Positions 57,655 through 64,000 of a stretch of 64,000 nucleotides of DNA are shown here, in pieces. Location: positions 25,671,456 through 25,735,455 of the forward strand of contig OZ024879.1 of the NCBI GenBank assembly GCA_964017185.1. The letters run 5' to 3'. Position 1 is the stretch's first letter, and every line of letters starts with the position of its first letter. The translations under genes were made by a program, and so were the position numbers. This DNA comes from Rugalucina vietnamica (taxonomy: Eukaryota; Mollusca; Bivalvia; Lucinida; Lucinidae). The notes beneath the pieces were generated by a model, which was given only the letters and a program-made list of their open reading frames with translations, did no database searches and was not told where the DNA came from.

Positions 57655-60176
57655 TTAGCTCACCTGAGCCGAAGGCTCACAGGTGAGCTTATAGGATAGG
57701 CAGGCATCCGGCGTCCGTCGTCGTCGTCGTCCGTCGTCTGTCGTCCGTCGTCCGTCGTCGTCCGTCGTCGTCCGTCCACAATTTCAAAGAAGAATATTTC
57801 TGAAGCTAGTAGGCCGATCTTGATCAAATTTAATGTGAACCATAATTGGGTTGGGGGATTGATGGCATTAGGTTTTGGAGCAGATTGTATCAAAATTGTG
57901 GTTTCCATGGCAACAGATAGGTCCCATAGACTTACAATGGGAAAAACTAAAAAAATCTTCTTCTCTGAAACGACTAGGCCCACAGCTTTGATATTTGGTA
58001 TGTAGCAATGGCTAATGGTCCTCTACGTAAATTGTGCCATTCATGCCCCTGGGGTCAAATTTGGCCACACCCCGGGGGGTCGATAGTCTCCATAGACTTA
58101 CTATGGGAAAAAAATTAAAAAATCTTCTTCTCTGAAACCACAGGGCCCACAGCTTTGATATTTTGTATGTGGCAATGGCTAATGGTCCTCTACATAAATT
58201 GTGCCAATCATGCCCCTGGGGTCAAATTTGGCCACGCCCCGGGGGTCGATAGTCTCCATAGACCTACAATAGGAAAAACTAAAAAAATCTTCTTCTCTGA
58301 AACCACTAGGCCCACAGCTTTGATATTTGGTATGTAGCAAACGCTAATGGTCCTCTACGTAAATTGTGCCATTCATGCCCCTGGGGTCAAATTTGGCCAC
58401 GCCCCGGGGGGTCGATAGTCTCCATATTCTTACTATGGGAAAAAAATTAAAAAATCTTCTTCTCTGAAACCACAGGGCCCACAGCTTTGATATTTTGTAT
58501 GTGGCAATGGCTAATGGTCCTCTACATAAATTGTGCCAATCATGCCCCTGGGGTCAAATTTGGCCACGCCCCGGGGGTCGATAGTCTCCATAGACCTACA
58601 ATAGGAAAAACTAAAAAAATCTTCTTCTCTGAAACCACTAGGCCCACAGCTTTGATATTTGGTATGTAGCAATGGCTAATGGTCCTCTACATAAATTGTG
58701 CCATTCATGCCCCTGGGGTCAAATTTGGCCACGTCCCAGGGGTTGATAGTCTCCTTAGACTTACTATGGGAAAAAAATTAAAAAATCTTCTTCTCTGAAA
58801 CCACAGGGCCCACAGCTTTGATATTTTGTATGTGGCAATGGCTAATGGTCCTCTACATAAATTGTGCCAATCATGCCCCTGGGGTCAAATTTGGCCACGC
58901 CCCGGGGGTCGATAGTCTCCATAGACCTACAATACGAAAAAACTAAAAAAATCTTCTTCTCTGAAACCACAGGGCCCACAGCTTTGATATTTGGTATGTG
59001 GCAATGGCTAATGGTCCTCTACATAAATTGTGCCAGCCATGCCCCTGGGGTCAAATTTGGCCACGCCCCGGGGGTGGATAGTTTCCATAGACTTACAATT
59101 GGAAAAACTAAAAAATCTTCTTCTCTGAAACCACTAGGCCCACAGCTTTGATATTTGGTATGTAGCAATGGCTAATGGTCCTCTACATAAATTGTGCCAA
59201 TCATGCCCCTGGGGTCAAATTTGGCCACGCCCCAGGGGTTGATAGTCTCCATAGACTTACTATGGGAAAAAAATTAAAAAATCTTCTTCTCTGAAACCAC
59301 AGGGCCCACAGCTTTGATATTTTGTATGTGGCAATGGCTAATGGTCCTCTACATAAATTGTGCCAATCATGCCCCTGGGGTCAAATTTGGCCACGCCCCG
59401 GGGGTCGATAGTCTCCATAGACCTACAATAGGAAAAAACTAAAAAAATCTTCTTCTCTGAAACCACAGGGCCCACAGCTTTGATATTTTGTATGTGGCAA
59501 TGGCTAATGGTCCTCTACATAAATTGTGCCAATCATGTCCCCGGGGTCAAAATTGGCCACGCCCCGGGGGTGGATAGTCTCCATAGACCTACAATAGGAA
59601 AAACTAAAAAAAATCTTCTTCTCTGAAACCACTAGGCCCACAGCTTTGTTATTTGGTAGGTAGCAATGGCTAATGGTCCTCTACATAAATTGTACCATTC
59701 ATGCCCCTGGGGTCAAATTTGGCCAGGCCCCGGAGGTTGATAGTCTCAATAGACTTGCTATGGGAAAAAATTAAAAAATCTTCTTCTCTGAAACCACAGG
59801 GCCCACAGCTTTGATATTTTGTATGTGGCAATGGCTAATGGTCCTCTACATAAATTGTGCCAGCCATGCCCCTGGGGTCAAATTTGGCCACGCCCCGGGG
59901 GTAGATAGTCTTTATAGACTTACAATGGGAAAAACTAAAAAAATCTTCTTCTCTGAAACCAAAAGGCCCAGAGCTTCTATATTTTGTATGTAGCAATGTT
60001 TGGTAGTCCCCATTATAAATTGTGCCAGTCATGCCCCTGGGTCAAATTCGGCCATGTCCCGGGAGTCAATAGTGTCCATGCATAGACTTTCATTGGTCGA
60101 TTCTCAATTAATTTAAATCTCATGAGCTTACAATGTGATAATCTCTCAGGTGAGCTACAGGACCAATGGTCCTCTA
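57655..60176 (+). mobile_element. Complete dominant repeat, type A core
   Basis: Both ends are present: TTAGCTCACCTGAGCC at 57655 with a long GTC/GTCC microsatellite (about 57710-57777), and AGGACCAATGGTCCTCTAG at 60158-60176. The core has about 14 units of 166 bp. Identical stretches at 58155 and 58487 lie 332 bp apart, showing the two-unit higher order. It is the longest type A copy here. Confidence 0.9.
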
Positions 60177-60793
60177 GTATACACAATCATACAAACAAAA
60201 CAGACAACATTTTCTTGCACACCAGATAGGGAAATCCTACGTTTTACCCTACGTGAGAAATTCTTATCCCACCCTCGTTATCTCACCCCAGTCACACTCT
60301 GCGTTCAAGTGTTCTTTTTTACCATTGGTTGTATAGGACGTCACATAATTTCGTCGCTAAGCGCATACGTCACAATGACGTCAAAACGTTTTAATTCAAA
60401 ATGGTGGACGCCACGTTTGTAGCATTTTTCTAGGTAAATAGTATAAAAATCAAGCTTCGCCGCATTAAGGCGTGCAAGAAAAAGAATCCATCATTCGTGT
60501 AAGGTATGGATAGAAAAATCTATCCCTCGGGTCACAGTTTGGCATCACTCGGCGAGCCTCGTGATGCCAAAATGTGACCCTCGGGACAGATTTGTCTGTC
60601 CATACCTGACACTCATGTAAGATTCTTGTAATATATAGACTATGCGTCACCATGGTTTTAAAATGGCGCGGCGTGTTTGCGACACTTACCAAAATCTTAT
60701 CTTGATATACGAATGTTTTGATTTATCGCAATATGCATGCATTTTTCTAAAATTAATCTGCATATGTTGAAGCTACAGCAAAAGTTTACGTTA
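60177..60793. other. Short unique-looking segment with a MITE, no gene
   Basis: Between two dominant repeats. It holds inverted TTTTCTTGCAC (60210) and GTGCAAGAAAA (60472), and TGACGTCA with ACGTCAC words near 60340-60385 that resemble CRE sites. A long hairpin follows (60482-60627). A short frame from ATGGTGGACGCC near 60402 closes quickly. Confidence 0.5.
60482..60627. repeat. 146-bp palindromic MITE-like hairpin
   Basis: The left arm (AAGAATCCATC, GTATGGATAGAAAAATCTAT, CCCTCGGGTCACAGTTTGGC) pairs with the right arm (GTGATGCCAAAATGTGACCC, TCGGGACAGATTTGTCTGTC, CATACCTGACACTCATG). The loop is about TCGGCGAGCCTC. The arms are imperfect and there is no coding frame. Confidence 0.8.
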
Positions 60794-63700
60794 TTAGCTC
60801 ACCTGAGCCGAAGGCTCACAAGGTGAGCTAATAGGATGGCCATGATCCGGCGTCCGTCCGTCGTCGTCCGTCCGTCCGTCCGTCCGTCCGTCGTCGTCCA
60901 CAATGTCAAAGATCTTCTTCTCTGAAACCGCTTGGCCGATCTAGTTGAAATTTTATGTGGAGCCTCCTTGGGTAGTGGCATTTCAGGTTTGATTGCGAAA
61001 ACCAGGTCACATGACCAAGATGGCCGCCACGCCCATATATGGTAAAAACCCTTCAAAAATCTTCTTCTCCAGAACCGGTGGGCCGATTTCGACGAAACTT
61101 GGTATGTAGCATCGGGGACTTCAGCCCATCGTAGTTTGATAAAATGATGACCCTTGGATGACCTTGACCTATTTTACGGCAAGGTCGAATTTGGAAACAT
61201 AGGCTTTTACGTGGGAAAAAGTGAAAACTATGAATTTTTTGAAAACTATTGCAGCCTGAGGCCTGAAAAGTGGTAGATGCAAACAACTAATGGAGTAGAT
61301 GAAGGTAAGTGATTAATATAGGTCAAGGTCATCTCTTGACCTTGGCCAGTCTGTTGTCCATACACACTTTTCAAAGATCTTCCTCTCTGAAACTGCTTGG
61401 CCAATCAAAGTGAAATTTTATGTGGAGCATCCATGGGTAGGGTAGACGAAAGTTTGATTGCGAAATCCAGGTCACATGACCAAGATGGCCGCCACGCCCA
61501 TATATGGTACCAGAACCGGTGAGCCGATTTCCAAGAAACTTGGTATGTAGCATCAAGGACCTCAGCCCATCATAGTTTGATAAAATGATGACCCTTGGAT
61601 GACCTTGACCTATTTTACGGCAAGGTCAAATTTGGAAACATAGGCTTTTACATGGGGAAAAGTGAAAACTATGGATTTTTTGAAAACTATTGCAGCCTGA
61701 GGCCTGAAAAGTGGTAGATGCAAACAACTAATGTAGTAGATGAAGGTATGTGATTAATATAGGTCAAGGTCATCTCTTGACCTTGGCCAGTCTGTTGTCC
61801 ATACACACTTTACAAAGATCTTCTTCTCTGAAACTGCGCGACCAATCAAAGTGAAATTTTATGTGGAGCATCCATGGGTAAGGGAGACGAAAGTTTGATC
61901 GCGAAATCCATGTCACATGACCAAGATGGCCGCCACGCCCATATATGGTAAAAACCACTCAAAAATCTTCTTTTCCAGAACCAGTTGGCCGATTTCCACG
62001 AAACTTGGTATGTAGCATCAAGGACCTCAGCCCATCATAGTTTGATAAAATGATGACCCTTGGATGACCTTGACCTATTTTACGGCAAGGTCAAATTTGG
62101 AAACATAGGCTTTTACATAGGAAAAAGTGAAAACTATGGAATTTTTTTGAAAACTGTTGCAGCCTGAGGCCTGAAAAGTGGTAGATGCAAACAACTAATG
62201 GAGTAGATAAAGGTGTGTGATTAATATAGGTCAAGGTCATCTCTTGACCTTGGCCAGTCTGTTGTCCATACACACTTTTCAAAGATCTTCTTCTCTGAAA
62301 CTGCTTGGCCAATCAAAGTGAAATTTTATGTGGAGCATCCATGGGTAAGGGAGACGAAAGTTTGATCGCGAAATCAAGGTCACATGACCAAGATGGCCGC
62401 CACGCCCATATATGGTAAAAACCACTCAAAAATCTTCTTCTCCAGAACTGGCTAGCCGATTTTCACGAAACTTGTCATGTAGCATTGAGTACCTCAGCCC
62501 ATCATAGTTTGATAAAATGATTACCCTTGGATGACCTTGACCTATTTTACGGCAAGGTCAAATTTGGAAACAGGCTTTTACATAGGAAAAAGTGAAAACT
62601 ATGGATTTTTTGAAAACTATTGCAGCCTGAGGCCTGAAAAGTGGTAGATGCAAACAACTAATAGAGTAGATGAAGGTATGTGATTAATATAGGTCAAGGT
62701 CATCTCTTGACCTCGGCCAGTCTGTTGTCCATACACAGTTTTCAAAGATCTTCTTCTCTGAAACTGTGCGGCCAATGAAAGTGAAATTTTATGTGGAGCA
62801 TCCATGGGTAGGGTAGATAAAATTTTGATCGCGAAATCCATGTCACATGACCAAGATGGCCGCCACCCCCATATATGGTAAAAACCATTCAAAAATCTTC
62901 TTTTCCAGAACTGGTGGGCCGATTTCCACGAAACTTTGTATGTAGCATTGGGGATCTCAGCCCATCATAGTTTGATAAAATGATGACCCTTGGATGACCT
63001 TGACCTATTTTACGGCAAGGTCAAATTTGGAAATATAGGCTTTTACATAGGAAAAAGTGAAAACTATGGATTTTTTGAAAACTATTGCAGCCTGAGGCCT
63101 GAAAAGTGGTAGATGCAAACAACTAATAGAGTAGATGAAGGTTTGTGATTAATATAGGTCAAGGTCATCTCTTGACCTTGGCCAGTCTGTTGTCCATACA
63201 CAGTTTTCAAAGATCTTCTTCTCTGAAACTGCTTGGCCAATCAAAGTGAAATTTTATGTGGAGCATCCATGGGAAGGGTAGACGAAAGTTTGATCGCGAA
63301 ATCCAGGTCACATGACCAAGATGGCCGCCACGCCCATATATGGTAAAAACCTTTCAAAAATCTTCTTCTCCAGAACTGGCAGGCCAATTTTCATGAAACT
63401 TGGTATGTAGCATTTGGGACTCCAGCCCATCATAGTTTGTTGAAATGATGACCCTTGGATGACCTTGACCTATTTTACGGCAAGGTCAATTTTGGAAACA
63501 TAGGCTTTCACATGGGAAAAGGCGAAAACAAACTGTTGCAGCCTGAGACCTGAAAGTTGCTAGATGCAGACAACTAATGGAGTCAGTGAAGGTAAGTAAT
63601 TAATGAAGGCCAAGGTCATGTCTTGACCTTGGCCCAAGGTCATTTAAATATCAAAATTAAAATTATGGTTTTCTCAGAAATCACTAGGTTTGGAAACTAT

Positions 63701-63818
63701 TGCAGCCTGAGACCTGAAACTTTGCAGATGCAGACAACTTGTGAAGTCAATAAAGGTGTGTGAGTATTGAAGGTCAAGGTCATTTCATTATGACTTAATA
63801 CTCCAAGATCAGGCTTCA
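60794..63818 (+). mobile_element. Dominant repeat, type B core, right end truncated
   Basis: It starts TTAGCTCACCTGAGCC with a GTCC/GTC run (60850-60898). Six to seven type B monomers follow, with CCAGTCTGTTGTCCATACAC spaced 440-470 bp apart (about 61346, 61787, 62253, 62718 and 63181). It ends inside the end-2 side phrase AAGATCAGGCTTCA, where other copies continue with GGTGAGC. The terminal hairpin is lost at 63818. Confidence 0.85.
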
Positions 63819-64000
63819 CACCCTCTGTACCCGTGATACAATCAGTTACCTAACGTCGGAGACTGATACAACTAAACGCGGAAGATGGAGTCAGGTGAGT
63901 GGACGATTATTTTAATTTTACAGGCATTTATGCGGGGGAGTTTGGGTCAAGAGTCGGCAGAGAAATAAAGTGCACATACCTCTGTTTGTTTGCCATCAAC
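63819..64000 (+). CDS. Possible first exon (63885-63894) of a gene leaving the window
   Basis: ATG GAG TCA G at 63885-63894 stands in good context (GGAAGATGG) and meets a perfect donor, CAG|GTGAGT. The exon would encode only MES plus a split codon. The preceding 60 bases are more GC-rich (ACCTAACGTCGGAGAC, ACTAAACGCGGAAG), fitting a 5' UTR. The rest of the gene would lie beyond 64000. A three-codon exon is weak evidence. Confidence 0.25.

Noticed and set aside
57655..60176. Many 60-110 codon open frames along the type A arrays, sharing peptides such as MVLYINCANHAPGVKFGH
   Set aside because: They recur in every array on whichever strand the array lies and are products of the tandem unit, with varying starts and stops. 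No start context, domain or splicing supports them. They are translations of repeat DNA.
60402..60434. ATGGTGGACGCC as a start codon near CRE-like words
   Set aside because: The frame ends at TAG after ten codons. A GT follows the TAG, but no second exon is visible.
5730..63800. CRISPR-like array reading of the regular repeats
   Set aside because: Units are 166-470 bp with no short direct repeat plus unique spacer pattern, and the genome is clearly eukaryotic.

Overview
This is nuclear DNA from an animal. It contains spliced-looking exons with GT/AG borders, two non-LTR retrotransposons, tRNA-derived SINEs and dense AT-rich non-coding sequence. The dominant repeat, whose ends carry TTAGCTCACCTGAGCC and AGGACCAATGGTCCT, is of a kind I associate with bivalve and other lophotrochozoan genomes. 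A bivalve mollusc is my best guess; this is inference, not proof.

Layout. 1-5.7 kb: a likely small host gene (exons at 560, 2005, 2564 and 2934, poly(A) signal at 3194), then quiet sequence. 5.7-8.9 kb: three left ends of the dominant repeat stacked on each other. 8.9-13.7 kb: an L1/Tx1-like LINE with intact ORF1 and a broken, truncated ORF2. 13.7-15.5 kb: a type A repeat array. 15.5-15.7 kb: a possible minus-strand first exon. 16.0-17.7 kb: repeat cores. 17.7-23.6 kb: a 5.9 kb non-coding element with inverted arms of about 0.85 kb and a recurring 14-bp motif. 24.0-25.6 kb: a decayed Jockey-like LINE on the minus strand with a SINE inside its zinc knuckles. 26.0-29.3 kb: a chimeric repeat. 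29.9-31.0 kb: an uninterrupted IS630/Tc1/mariner-type transposase gene with DD37E spacing. 31.3-39.8 kb: more repeats, SINEs and nested insertions. 40-43.2 kb: mostly unassigned sequence. 43.2-57.3 kb: the first and last exons of a disrupted PB1-domain gene on the minus strand; the interval between them is mostly mobile elements. 57.7-63.8 kb: two more large repeats with a palindromic MITE between them. 63.9 kb: a possible first exon running off the window.

The dominant repeat has two fixed ends. End 1 is a hairpin starting TTAGCTCACCTGAGCC, followed by a (GTCC)n/(GTC)n microsatellite. End 2 is the hairpin AGGACCAATGGTCCT followed by CTAG or CTGG. Between the ends lie tandem cores: type A (166-bp units paired into 332-bp higher-order units), type B (about 440-470 bp), type C (about 455 bp) and type D (about 330 bp); a fifth sequence, E, is linked to type C. 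Almost all monomers carry a TTCTTCTCTGAAAC-like box. Three nested copies interrupt other copies at a T|T site with no clear target duplication, and the host copy reads straight across once they are removed. T|T insertion, terminal stem-loops, a 5' microsatellite and tandem cores are the hallmarks of non-autonomous Helentron elements (HINE/DINE type), and that is my leading interpretation.

Few host genes can be claimed. The PB1-domain gene carries an in-frame stop in exon 1, another in the last exon and several frameshifts, so it is a pseudogene or a poorly assembled gene. No rRNA gene, functional tRNA gene or CRISPR array was seen.
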